A stretch of DNA of 64,000 nucleotides from Desulfolithobacter dissulfuricans (GTDB taxonomy: Bacteria; Desulfobacterota; Desulfobulbia; Desulfobulbales; Desulfobulbaceae). Position 1 is the first letter of the stretch. Each line of letters begins with the position of its first letter. The DNA lies in NCBI RefSeq assembly GCF_025998535.1, contig NZ_AP024233.1, positions 904,217 through 968,216 on the forward strand, in the 5' to 3' direction. The position numbers and the translations under genes are program-made. Shown here one piece after another: positions 7,976 through 15,705 of the stretch. The notes under the pieces were generated by a model. It did not search any database. It saw only the letters and a list, made by a program, of their open reading frames with translations, and was not told the DNA's origin.

Positions 7976-8845
7976 TTATCCGGCAAGCTCCTCTATTCTG
8001 GTCCATGCCTGTCGGATCTCTCTGCCGATTTCTGTTTCGCCAAGTTCGGTGACCGCGCGTTCCTGGACCATGGCCTCAGTGATCACCGGATCGTGCGGCA
8101 GCCTGGCCAGGAGGGGATAGTTTCTCTCTCGGCAATACTGTTCTATCATGGCCGCCTCATCCGGGTTGAGGTCTGCCTTGTTGATAATGACGCCTGACCG
8201 GATGCGGAAATGATCGCAGAGCGAGGCCACTCGCTCCAGATCGTGGCGGCCGGATGGCGTCGGTTCGGTAACAAGGACCGCAAAATTCGCTCCGGACAGG
8301 GAGCTGATGACCGGGCAGCCGATTCCCGGGGCTCCGTCACTGAGGATGAGGTCAATATTGTTTTCCCGGGCCAGTTTTTTGGCTTCATTTTTAAGAAGAG
8401 CCACCAGGCGGCCGGAATTTTCTTCACCGGGAAAAAGCTGTGCATGCACCATGGTGCCGAACCGTGTGGTGGAGACGTACCATGTGCCGCAATGTTTTTC
8501 CGGGAATTCAATGGTTTGTTCCGGGCAGAAGGAGACACAGACCTTGCAGCCTTCGCACCGGATCGGATCGACGGTAAACCTGTCGTTCTCCTGCCGGATC
8601 GCATTGTAACGACACATTTGCGCGCAGGTTCCGCACCCGGTGCATCCATCCTGATTTATCCGCGCCTCGTTACCGGCGTAAAAAGCGACCTCCTGTTCGT
8701 GACAAGGCTGCAGAAGAAGATGCAGGTCAGGCGCATCAACGTCCAGGTCGCAGATGATCTTGTTGTCTGCAAGGTGGGAAAACGCCGCAGTAAGAGAGGT
8801 TTTTCCTGTGCCCCCCTTGCCGCTGATGATCAGTATTTCACGCAT
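7976..8845 (-). CDS. MinD-superfamily P-loop ATPase with inserted 2[4Fe-4S] ferredoxin domain (second of pair)
   Basis: 289 residues. A deviant Walker A, GKGGTGKTS, is at residues 9-17. Two ferredoxin motifs are inserted after the first strand-helix unit: Cys68/71/74/78 and Cys97/100/103/107. The downstream half carries GAPGIGCPVISSL and VIINKADLN, typical of the Mrp/MinD family. Homologues (for example DVU2103/2104 of Desulfovibrio) accompany the orange protein. The start at 8845 has AAAGGAGG and overlaps the preceding ATPase by 8 bases. It probably acts as a heterodimer with that protein in ATP-driven cluster assembly. Confidence 0.9.
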   Translation of the reverse strand: MREILIISGKGGTGKTSLTAAFSHLADNKIICDLDVDAPDLHLLLQPCHEQEVAFYAGNEARINQDGCTGCGTCAQMCRYNAIRQENDRFTVDPIRCEGCKVCVSFCPEQTIEFPEKHCGTWYVSTTRFGTMVHAQLFPGEENSGRLVALLKNEAKKLARENNIDLILSDGAPGIGCPVISSLSGANFAVLVTEPTPSGRHDLERVASLCDHFRIRSGVIINKADLNPDEAAMIEQYCRERNYPLLARLPHDPVITEAMVQERAVTELGETEIGREIRQAWTRIEELAG

Positions 8846-9716
8846 GGGACACCTCCTTTCCGGAGTCAGCGGCCAGGTCGCGGATTTTTTCACGGAGCGA
8901 GACAAAAACAGTGCCAAGTTCGTCCGAAACTCCGGCTATTACCCGGCCACGCGAATACGCCTCGGCAATGGAGCGGTCAAAGGGAATTTCAGCCAGTATC
9001 GGAATGTTTTTTTTCTTGCAGAAATCATAGATGTCGCGGGTCCCGAGTCCGGCCCGGTTGATGACAACTCCCATGGGTTTTCCCAATGGTGAAAAGGATT
9101 CCCAGGCCAGCTTGAAATCGTGAAAGCCAAACGGTGTGGCATCGGTGACCAACACAATGACATCGCTGTCTATGACCGAGCAGATAGCAGGGCAGCTCAC
9201 CCCTGGAGGCGCATCAATGATGACATCCTGATTTGTCTCCAGCAGGGTTTGCTGCATCTGTTTTTTAACCTGCTCCATAAAGGGCGGGCTCATTGCCTCA
9301 CCTATGCGCAGGGTGCCCATGAGAAAATCAATTTTTCCAGCCCGGCCCTGACGGATTTCACCCAGTTCCCGTCTGCCTGCCTGCAATGCATTCTCCCTGC
9401 ATACAGCAATACAGCCACCGCAACCGTGGCACATGTCCGGGTACAGGGTCAGCGTGGAAAGCATCATGGAGATGGCCTTGAACTGACACAACTCCACGCA
9501 GTTTCCGCACCCGGTGCATTTTTCCGCGTCCAGTTCCGGAACCTCCATCCAAGCCTTGGCCGGCGAACCCAGTTCGGGCCACAGAAAAAGATGCAGATTC
9601 GGCTCCTCGACATCAAGATCCACCACCTGCAGCGGAGCATCCCATACGGTGGCAAGGGAGGCGGTGACCGTGGTTTTGCCGGTGCCGCCCTTGCCGCTGG
9701 CAACAGTAATAATCAT
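8838..9716 (-). CDS. MinD-superfamily P-loop ATPase with inserted 2[4Fe-4S] ferredoxin domain (first of pair)
   Basis: 292 residues with Walker A GKGGTGKTT at 8-16 and two four-cysteine ferredoxin motifs (Cys67/70/73/77 and Cys96/99/102/106). APPGVSCP and VVINRAGLG mark the second half. It is the paralogue of the next gene and precedes it with an 8-base overlap, the usual arrangement of such pairs. A GGGGG stretch provides the ribosome-binding site. Transcription comes from the NifX/DUF134 genes to the right. Confidence 0.9.
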   Translation of the reverse strand: MIITVASGKGGTGKTTVTASLATVWDAPLQVVDLDVEEPNLHLFLWPELGSPAKAWMEVPELDAEKCTGCGNCVELCQFKAISMMLSTLTLYPDMCHGCGGCIAVCRENALQAGRRELGEIRQGRAGKIDFLMGTLRIGEAMSPPFMEQVKKQMQQTLLETNQDVIIDAPPGVSCPAICSVIDSDVIVLVTDATPFGFHDFKLAWESFSPLGKPMGVVINRAGLGTRDIYDFCKKKNIPILAEIPFDRSIAEAYSRGRVIAGVSDELGTVFVSLREKIRDLAADSGKEVSHA

Positions 9717-9781
9717 GATTTTACCCCCGCTGTAACACAGCGGTTACGTGTTTCACTCAATTGTGGGTTTCAGGTTTGTTG

Positions 9782-10135
9782 CTACCGGTTCGGTTTGTCT
9801 GCAAAGGGAATTTCCCCTTTTTGAAATTTCTCGATCGCCTCGCGTACGGTCATGTTGTCGCAATCCTGCCCCACCTTGATGCCCGCTGTCGCAAGGGCCT
9901 GGAAGGCCTTGGGGCCGACATAGCCGCTGAGCACAACTTCTGCACCAGCTTTGGCCACGTTTTCAGCGGTCTGGATGCCAGCACCCTGACTCATGGTCTG
10001 GCTTGCGCCGTTGTCAATGTACCGGGCCTCCATGGTTTCCAGGTCCATAACGAGAAATCCCCCGGCGCGGCCAAACCGGGGATCAACCTGGTCGTCAAGG
10101 GTAGGGTCTTCACTGGTTACGGCTATCTTTTTCAC
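9782..10135 (-). CDS. NifX/NifB-domain cofactor-binding protein
   Basis: 117 residues: MKKIAVTSEDPTLDDQVDPRFGRAGGFLVMD, then GASQTMSQGAGIQTAENVAKAG, VVLSGYVGPKAFQAL and a short charged tail. This is the compact NifX fold seen in stand-alone carriers of the orange-protein type; the only cysteine is in GQDCDN. It begins with GTG overlapping the DUF134 stop by four bases. The homologous pair is a single fused reading frame at 14113-14859, which supports a functional link between the regulator and this protein. Confidence 0.88.
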   Translation of the reverse strand: MKKIAVTSEDPTLDDQVDPRFGRAGGFLVMDLETMEARYIDNGASQTMSQGAGIQTAENVAKAGAEVVLSGYVGPKAFQALATAGIKVGQDCDNMTVREAIEKFQKGEIPFADKPNR

Positions 10136-10494
10136 TGTATTTTCTCCCGTGTGTACAGATATAGGTTTGTTTTTCTGGTATCGGCCTGGATATCAGGCTC
10201 GCATTTCATCATGAAATTACCGCCCTCGATACGAATGGCCATGCCTTCGGTAATCGCCTGCGAAACAACCCGGCTGGCCTCTGCCAGGATCCGGCCAAAG
10301 GTGTGAGGGGACACATTCATCTGGCGGGCAGCGGTATTGAGATCCAGTCCTTCCGTGTCGGCCAGGCGCAGGGCTTCTACCCCTTCAATGGGCAGATAGA
10401 CCTCGGTCAGCTCCCTGAGCGGGATACCGCGCGGTTTGAAATAACGGACCCTTGGCATCCGGGCCACCAGTCGGCATTTTTTAGGGCGTGGCAT
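10132..10494 (-). CDS. DUF134 helix-turn-helix regulator (class A)
   Basis: 120 residues. It begins MPRPKKCRLVARMPRVRYFKP, the hallmark of DUF134, followed by a helix-turn-helix (LNTAARQMNVSPHTFGRILAEA) around residues 55-80. Family members are predicted DNA-binding proteins found beside NifX-type genes. A perfect 8-bp-arm palindrome, TTTTGCTCATGCGAGCAAAA, lies 16 bases upstream of the start and is a good candidate autoregulatory operator. The gene overlaps nifX-like by GTGA. Confidence 0.88.
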   Translation of the reverse strand: MPRPKKCRLVARMPRVRYFKPRGIPLRELTEVYLPIEGVEALRLADTEGLDLNTAARQMNVSPHTFGRILAEASRVVSQAITEGMAIRIEGGNFMMKCEPDIQADTRKTNLYLYTREKIQ

Positions 10495-10509
10495 GTCAAT
10501 TCCCCTATA

Positions 10510-10529
10510 TTTTGCTCATGCGAGCAAAA
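10510..10529. promoter_or_regulatory. Palindromic operator candidate, class A
   Basis: TTTTGCTCATGCGAGCAAAA has perfect 8-bp arms around ATGC, just upstream of the class A DUF134 gene. A variant copy occurs at the equivalent place upstream of the paralogue (14875-14894), which supports a real binding site. Confidence 0.7.
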
Positions 10530-10613
10530 CAATATGGCGTGGGCCTGTTTCTGTCAACCGGAAAATGAACCAGGGCCGCAGGAAAAAATCCGCGGCCCTG
10601 GTGGAAGATCAGA

Positions 10614-10829
10614 TTACCTTCTGCCCATCATGCGGCCCCTGTTACCACCACCGCTGCCTCTTCCCTTTTTCCGGCCGCCTCTTCCCATGCCGCAGCCACG
10701 GTTGTTGCCCTGGCCAATGCTGCCGGCTTCAGGCATGTCGTTCCTTCCGGTTCCGGCAGCGCATTGGCCGGCTCCTCTTCCAGTTCCGGGTCCCTGTCCC
10801 TGTGGGCCTGTTCCATTCATTCCAGGCAT
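10614..10829 (-). CDS. DUF5320 Gly/Arg-rich small protein
   Basis: 71 residues starting MPGMNGTGPQGQGPGTGRGAGQC, the standard DUF5320 opening, then low-complexity Gly/Arg-rich sequence ending RGRMMGRR. A strong ribosome-binding site (AGGAGGTG) precedes the ATG. Function is unknown; members are repeatedly found between DUF134 and NifX-type genes, as here and again at 15015-15227. The two cysteines and abundant Gly/Met could bind metal, but this is speculation. Confidence 0.8.
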   Translation of the reverse strand: MPGMNGTGPQGQGPGTGRGAGQCAAGTGRNDMPEAGSIGQGNNRGCGMGRGGRKKGRGSGGGNRGRMMGRR

Positions 10830-10876
10830 GATACACCTCCTGTGCTGTTGGTTGTGCCTCTGAGAGGCATGGTAAA

Positions 10877-11236
10877 TTATCCGTGTCGTTTCTGTTTCCC
10901 GCATCTCTGCCTGCCATGGCCGCAGAAGTCGTCATTTTCAGAGCCAACAAGATGATAGTTGCCTCCTTCAATGCGGATCGCCCAGCCGTTTGCCAGCGCC
11001 CTTGCCACAATGCTTCTTGCTTCGGCGAGGATTCGGCACAGCGTTGGTGTGGAGACGTCCATCATCCGCGCTGCTTCCTCGCGGCTTACGCCTTCGGCGT
11101 CAACCAGCCGCAATGCCTCAAATCCTTCCAGCGGAAGCGTAACTCCCTTTAAACTGTGCAGGGCAACGCCCCTGGGTTTGTAGAATGTGGATACCGGCAT
11201 GTGCCGGATACGGCGATGTTTTCTCGGTCGAATCAT
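10877..11236 (-). CDS. DUF134 helix-turn-helix regulator (class B)
   Basis: 119 residues, MIRPRKHRRIRHMPVSTFYKPRG at the N-terminus and an HTH (VSREEAARMMDVSTPTLCRI) near residues 50-70. It differs clearly from the class A gene (10132-10494) and is nearly identical in the HTH to 15322-15675. The C-terminus carries Cys/His (DFCGHGRQRCG). The start has AAGGAG. Upstream is a distinct palindrome, ATGAAACATATTTCAT. It is the first gene of the leftward cluster and so probably its main regulator. Confidence 0.88.
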   Translation of the reverse strand: MIRPRKHRRIRHMPVSTFYKPRGVALHSLKGVTLPLEGFEALRLVDAEGVSREEAARMMDVSTPTLCRILAEARSIVARALANGWAIRIEGGNYHLVGSENDDFCGHGRQRCGKQKRHG

Positions 11237-11250
11237 TCTGTCTCCTTGTT

Positions 11251-11266
11251 ATGAAACATATTTCAT
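11251..11266. promoter_or_regulatory. Palindromic operator candidate, class B
   Basis: ATGAAACATATTTCAT, an inverted repeat with one mismatched pair, 14 bases upstream of the class B DUF134 start. The paralogous gene has the perfect version at 15690-15705, and both are followed by a shared ACAATAGGTA. Confidence 0.7.
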
Positions 11267-11506
11267 AATTGACAATAGGTATCCAATCGGCACAAGTCAA
11301 GAAAAAGGGGTGGAGAGTATGATTTTATCGCCAGCTGAGAAAAAGAGGAGCCGGCCAGTACATCCCTCTGGCAGGCCGTAGGTATATTTACCTATGCCAT
11401 TTCCGGTATTTTTTCCTATTTATTTCCATAACTCAGCGAGATAATATGAAATTGATTGACGAAAAGTTACTTGTCAAAAAAGTGTTTCAGCATTGGAGGT
11501 GGCATT

Positions 11507-11899
11507 ATGGCATTAATAAAATGGAGAGATTCGTATTCTGTCGGTGTTGAGCAGTTTGACCGGCAGCATGTTAAGCTTGTCGAGTTAATCAATGAGATAT
11601 TTATGATGGTGCTCCACAAAAAGAGTGTTGCCTCTCTTCATGATTCCATCGAAACACTCATTGAATATACCCAGGTCCATTTTGCAGATGAAGAGGCAGC
11701 CATGGAAAAAGCCGGTTACCCTTTATTAGGCGCACATAAACAGGAACATGCCCAGTTGGAACAGGAGGTTCTCATGTTTTATGACCGGGTAAAAAATGGG
11801 GAGGAGGTTGTCACCGAGTTCTATCAATTTTTAAGGGAATGGTTGCTCAACCACATCGTTGAGTCCGATATGAAGTATGCTGAATATCTTGCCCACTAA
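11507..11899 (+). CDS. Bacteriohemerythrin
   Basis: 130-residue O2-binding di-iron protein. All seven canonical ligands are present: His21, His58, Glu62, His77, His81, His116 and Asp121. The start MALIKWRDSYSVGV follows GGAGGTGGC. It is monocistronic and transcribed away from the DUF134 cluster. In anaerobes such proteins bind or deliver oxygen and may protect oxygen-sensitive metalloenzymes such as those encoded nearby. Confidence 0.95.
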   Translation: MALIKWRDSYSVGVEQFDRQHVKLVELINEIFMMVLHKKSVASLHDSIETLIEYTQVHFADEEAAMEKAGYPLLGAHKQEHAQLEQEVLMFYDRVKNGEEVVTEFYQFLREWLLNHIVESDMKYAEYLAH

Positions 11900-12173
11900 T
11901 AAATGTTGGTATAAACAGTCAGAAAGAAGGTGGATCAAGAAAGCGGGATGATAGTGGGGCGACAGGCATATGCATGCCGTGTGCCATGAAATGGGTGTAA
12001 TGAAATATCATGATGCACGGTTCTACCGGTTTCCGGGACAGAAATGAACCGGGCCTGTCGGCGCCCGATGCATGGAATTGATTGACATGGCAGTATGATT
12101 TCTGTTTTCATGTCTGGCTGTCATGCAAAACCGTTCCTTATCTTTAATCAAACCATTTTCAGAGTGATAATCC
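11900..12173. other. Intergenic region upstream of nhaA
   Basis: No gene is supported. A TTGACA at 12082-12087 might be a -35 element for nhaA, but no convincing -10 follows at the right distance. Confidence 0.35.
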
Positions 12174-13478
12174 ATGGGCGCAACCCCGTCTAAAAATTTC
12201 TTTGAACGTTTTCTCCACTCGCAGAGTGCAAGTTCTGTTGTCCTCATTTTTGCTACCCTGACCGCGGTCATCTGGGCCAATTCTCCCTGGGCCGATATCT
12301 ACCAGAAGTTGAGCCATCTCGATATCGGCACCTATTTCAACGGCAAACAGTACCATCTTTCCCTGGATCACTGGGTCAAGGACGGGCTGATGGCCATCTT
12401 CTTCTTTGTAGTCGGTCTGGAAATCAAGCGGGAGATTCTGACCGGCGAACTTTCCTGCCTGAAAAAAGCCATGCTGCCGGTGATGGCAGCCTTTGGCGGC
12501 GCCGTGGTTCCGGCCCTGGTCTATTTTGCCTTTAATCCCGGCGGACCCGAGGCCAGCGGCTGGGGTGTGCCCATGGCCACCGATATCGCCTTTGCCCTGG
12601 GGCTGCTGGCCCTGTTTGGCAGACGGGTACCCATTACCCTGAAGGTCTTCCTCACAGCCTTGGCCATTGTCGACGATCTGATGGCGGTCCTGGTCATTGC
12701 CCTGTTTTACACCGAGCAGATCAACTTCCTGCCGCTGGTCATCGCCCTTTTTCTGCTGGCCATCCTGGCCCCCATTGTCCGAAACCGGATTCGCCGACCG
12801 GTCTGCACTTTCCTGATCATCGTCGGGGTCTGGCTCTGTGTCTTTCTCTCGGGAATCCATGCCACCATTGCCGGCGTTATCCTGGCCATGGTGGTGCCGG
12901 TGAAGGCGACCATCGAGCCGAAAAAGTTTTTCCAGACCCTGAAAAAGTACAACGGCCTGCTCAAAGAGAGCAAGATGACCAGGCACTCCATGATCACGGA
13001 CCGGGAACAGCGTAAGGCCATTGAGCAGATCTATCTGGCTGCCGAGGGGATGATCCCGGTCGGGATCCGCCTGGAGGAAATGCTCCATCCCATCCAGGCC
13101 TTTCTCATTCTGCCGATCTTTGCCCTGTTTGCCGCCGGGGTCACCGTTGATGCCGGTATGCTGGCCGCCTTTCCCAGCAGCGTCAGCCTGGGGATCATGA
13201 CCGGGCTGATTCTCGGTAAGCCGCTCGGCATCATGGGTTTCAGCTTCCTGGTCGTCAAGATGAACATGAGCTCTCTTCCTTCGCGGGTGACCTGGGGGCA
13301 GCTCTGGGGCGTTTCCCTGCTTGGCGGTATCGGTTTTACCATGGCCATTTTCATCAGCGAGCTTGCCTTTGCCGATGCGGCCATGGTCGCCGATGCAAAA
13401 ATCGCCATCTTCCTGGCCTCGATTCTGGCCGCCATTCTTGGTTTTCTTGTCCTGAGCAGGACGCTGCCCAAAAAATAA
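12174..13478 (+). CDS. nhaA: Na+/H+ antiporter NhaA
   Basis: 434 residues with about 11-12 hydrophobic segments. It exchanges Na+ for H+ across the inner membrane. VVGLEIKREILTGEL near residue 80, MATDIAFALG near 138 (transport Asp) and AIVDDLMAV near 163 (the paired Asp of the ion site) match NhaA. The region between about 240 and 300 is longer and more polar than in E. coli NhaA, as in many marine and deltaproteobacterial forms. It suggests life in saline or marine conditions. A 25-bp tandem duplication follows the stop. Confidence 0.95.
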   Translation: MGATPSKNFFERFLHSQSASSVVLIFATLTAVIWANSPWADIYQKLSHLDIGTYFNGKQYHLSLDHWVKDGLMAIFFFVVGLEIKREILTGELSCLKKAMLPVMAAFGGAVVPALVYFAFNPGGPEASGWGVPMATDIAFALGLLALFGRRVPITLKVFLTALAIVDDLMAVLVIALFYTEQINFLPLVIALFLLAILAPIVRNRIRRPVCTFLIIVGVWLCVFLSGIHATIAGVILAMVVPVKATIEPKKFFQTLKKYNGLLKESKMTRHSMITDREQRKAIEQIYLAAEGMIPVGIRLEEMLHPIQAFLILPIFALFAAGVTVDAGMLAAFPSSVSLGIMTGLILGKPLGIMGFSFLVVKMNMSSLPSRVTWGQLWGVSLLGGIGFTMAIFISELAFADAAMVADAKIAIFLASILAAILGFLVLSRTLPKK

Positions 13479-13514
13479 CCCCGCAAGGAACGTAAACCAG
13501 CATGACTGGACCAG

Positions 13515-13564
13515 GTAAGCGACCGAAGGGAGACTCCGGGTAAGCGACCGAAGGGAGACTCCGG
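13515..13564. repeat. 25-bp tandem direct repeat
   Basis: Two perfect back-to-back copies of a 25-bp unit (13515-13539 and 13540-13564) beginning GTAAGCGACCGAAGGGAGAC lie just after nhaA. They separate the antiporter from the decayed MinD copy. Origin unknown. Confidence 0.85.
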
Positions 13565-13645
13565 GTTCCGGCACTGTCCACCCACAACAGACCATGAAAA
13601 TCATCCTGTAATTACAAAATGTTGTGGTGACCTTCGGGCAAAGAG

Positions 13646-14037
13646 TCAACCGGCGAGCTCTTCTATTTTTTTCCATGCCAGCCTGATCTGGTCCCCGATT
13701 TCCGAGTCGCCGGGTTCGGTGATTGCCCGTGCCCTGACCATGGCCTCGGTAATCACCGGATCATGGGGCAATTTTGCCAGAAGCGGATAGCTTTTCTCCC
13801 GGTAATACAGTTCTATGCCTTTCGTCTCATCAGGATTGAGACCAGCCTTGTTGATGATGACTCAGGCCCGGATTCGGAAATGATCGCAGAGGGTAGCCAC
13901 CCGTTCCAGGTCATGGCGCGCGGCCCGACGGAGTAGGTTCTATGACCAGGACAGCAAAATGCGCCCCGGAAAGGGAACTGATTACAGGGCAGCCGATTTC
14001 CGGTGCCGCCCTTGCCGCTGACGACAGTAATAAGCAT
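13646..14037 (-). pseudogene. Remnant of fused MinD-type ATPase pair
   Basis: The 5' end (MLITVVSGKGGTG) matches the first MinD ATPase (8838-9716); after the P-loop it jumps into the second half of the second ATPase (matching GCPVISSLSGA...HDLERVA...VIINKAGLNPDE...KIEELAG). A segment equivalent to roughly 1.2 kb, including all ferredoxin cysteines, is missing. The junction sits in GCACCGG (complement of 14000-14006). Further lesions are a 4-base insertion after SGR and a Gly codon changed to TGA just before VIINKAG. It cannot make a functional ATPase. Confidence 0.88.
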
Positions 14038-14112
14038 AATTATTCTCCCGCCGTACATCAGGGTGTTCTGATTGTATGTATTTCCGCGGAATACGAAGAC
14101 TCCCGTTCTCAG

Positions 14113-14859
14113 TTACCTGTTCGGCCTGTCGGCAATGGGGATTTCGCCTTTTTTAAATTTCTCGATCGCCTCGCGAACGGTCATGTTGTCGCAATCCTGT
14201 CCCACCTTGATACCCGCCGCGGTCAGTGCCTGGAAGGCCTTGGGGCCGATATAGCCACTGAGCACAACACCAGCCCCGGCCCGGGCCACGTTTTCGGCAG
14301 CCTGGATACCCGCACCCTGGCCCAGGGACTGGCTTGCGCCATTGTCAATGTAGTGGGTTTCCATGGTGTCCGGATCGACAAGGAGAAATCCCCCGGCGCG
14401 GCCAAATCGGGGATCAACCTGATCGTCAAGGGAAGGTCCTTCGCTGGATACGGCTATCTTTTGCATTGCTTTCTCTCCTTTCTGTGCAGATAATGTTTTT
14501 TTCCTGCTGTTGTCAGGCCGGCTGTCTGGCACGGTACTTTCGGTTTTCTGTTCATCTGCGGATTCGCCTTTTACTATGAAATCACCACCTTCGATACGAA
14601 TGGCCATGCCTTCGGTAATCGCCTGGGAAACAACCCGGCGGGCCTGGGCCAGGATACGGCCAAGGGTGTGACGGGAGACATTCATCTGGCGGGCAGCGGT
14701 ATTGAGATCCAGTCCTTCGGTGTCCACCAACCGCAGGGCCTCTGCCCCTTCAACGGGCAGATAGACCTCGGTCAGCTCCCTTAAGGGGATACCGCGCGGT
14801 TTGAAGTAGCGAACCCGGGGCATCCGGGCCACCTGTCTGCATTTTTTGGGGCGTGGCAT
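14113..14859 (-). CDS. DUF134 regulator fused to NifX-domain protein
   Basis: 248 residues. Residues 1-110 are a class A DUF134 protein (MPRPKKCRQVARMPRVRYFKP, HTH near 55-80). Residues 132-248 are a NifX domain (KIAVSSEGPSLDDQVDPRFG...). The first gene cluster has these as two genes overlapping by four bases; here a ~20-residue linker joins them in one frame. An internal ATG at 14466 with AAGGAGAG upstream could still give free NifX protein. A degenerate class A palindrome lies upstream at 14875-14894. Confidence 0.85.
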   Translation of the reverse strand: MPRPKKCRQVARMPRVRYFKPRGIPLRELTEVYLPVEGAEALRLVDTEGLDLNTAARQMNVSRHTLGRILAQARRVVSQAITEGMAIRIEGGDFIVKGESADEQKTESTVPDSRPDNSRKKTLSAQKGEKAMQKIAVSSEGPSLDDQVDPRFGRAGGFLLVDPDTMETHYIDNGASQSLGQGAGIQAAENVARAGAGVVLSGYIGPKAFQALTAAGIKVGQDCDNMTVREAIEKFKKGEIPIADRPNR

Positions 14860-14874
14860 TGTGTCTTCCTTTTA

Positions 14875-14894
14875 TTTTGCTCAAATGCGCAAAA
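14875..14894. promoter_or_regulatory. Palindromic operator candidate, class A copy
   Basis: TTTTGCTCAAATGCGCAAAA, an imperfect version of the palindrome at 10510-10529, at the same place relative to the class A DUF134 start. Confidence 0.6.
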
Positions 14895-15014
14895 AAAAAT
14901 ATGGTGCGAAACTGGTCCTGTCAACCTGAAAAACAAAGGGGCCGCAGGAAGAAGTCATGCGGCCCCGGGGAGAGTTGCGCTGCTCTCCCTGTTTGGGTTG
15001 TTGAGGATGGTTAT

Positions 15015-15227
15015 TTATCTGTTGCCTGAGCGGTTTCTGCTGCCACAGCCACAGTTCCTTCCTCTTTTCTGTCCGCGCCCTTTCATGCCGTGGCCGCATC
15101 TGTTATCCTGGCCTGTGCCGCCGGTTTCAGTCATGTTGTTTCTTCTGGCTCCGGCCGCGCACCGCCCGGCGCCTCTGCCGGTCTTTGGCCCTTGTCCTTC
15201 CGGGCCTGTCCCGTTCATTCCAGGCAT
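15015..15227 (-). CDS. DUF5320 Gly/Arg-rich small protein (second copy)
   Basis: 70 residues, MPGMNGTGPEGQGPKTGRGAGRC then Gly/Arg/Cys-rich sequence ending CGCGSRNRSGNR. It is the counterpart of 10614-10829 with the same AGGAGGTGTATC leader. The tail here has CGCG, so cysteine content differs between copies. Confidence 0.78.
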   Translation of the reverse strand: MPGMNGTGPEGQGPKTGRGAGRCAAGARRNNMTETGGTGQDNRCGHGMKGRGQKRGRNCGCGSRNRSGNR

Positions 15228-15321
15228 GATACACCTCCTGTGTGTATATCTTTGCGGTTTTGCAGGTACCATTGTTTCCGGCAATGGAGCTGCTGTCTGT
15301 TATGTTTATGTGATGCTGTTT

Positions 15322-15675
15322 TTATCGTCTCTTTCTTCTGCGACAGTGAAATGGAGATTCGCAGGGTTCCTGGTGCTCCTGGTCAACTAACGTGTAGTCG
15401 CCGCCTTCGATGCGAAGGGCCCAGCCGTTGGCCAGTGCCCTTGCCACGATACTTCTGGCCTCGGCAAGGATCCTGCACAGGGTAGGAGTGGAGACATCCA
15501 TCATCCGTGCTGCTTCCTCGCGGCTCACCCCTTCGGCGTCAACCAGCCGTAGCGCCTCAAATCCTTCCAGCGGCAGTGTAACCCCTTTCATGTCATGCAG
15601 GGCAATTCCCCGGGGTTTGTAAAATGTCGACGCCGGCATGCGCCGGATACATCGATTTTTTCTCGGGCGAGCCAT
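15322..15675 (-). CDS. DUF134 helix-turn-helix regulator (class B, second copy)
   Basis: 117 residues, MARPRKNRCIRRMPASTFYKPRG; the HTH VSREEAARMMDVSTPTLCRI is identical to the first class B copy, so both probably bind the same operator. The start has AGGAGGC upstream, and the perfect palindrome ATGAAATATATTTCAT lies at 15690-15705. It heads the second, decayed cluster. Confidence 0.87.
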   Translation of the reverse strand: MARPRKNRCIRRMPASTFYKPRGIALHDMKGVTLPLEGFEALRLVDAEGVSREEAARMMDVSTPTLCRILAEARSIVARALANGWALRIEGGDYTLVDQEHQEPCESPFHCRRRKRR

Positions 15676-15689
15676 CGTTGCCTCCTGTT

Positions 15690-15705
15690 ATGAAATATAT
15701 TTCAT
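15690..15705. promoter_or_regulatory. Palindromic operator candidate, class B copy
   Basis: A perfect 16-base palindrome, ATGAAATATATTTCAT, 15 bases upstream of the class B DUF134 start, followed by ACAATAGGTA exactly as in the first copy. Confidence 0.75.

Noticed and set aside
12159-13676. 505-codon minus-strand open frame opposite nhaA
   Set aside because: Low-complexity Gly/Gln/Asp/His composition, the mirror of a membrane protein; nhaA on the plus strand is unambiguous.
13861-13866. TGA in the MinD remnant as a selenocysteine codon
   Set aside because: It replaces a Gly codon in a gene with a large deletion and frameshifts; no SECIS-like context.
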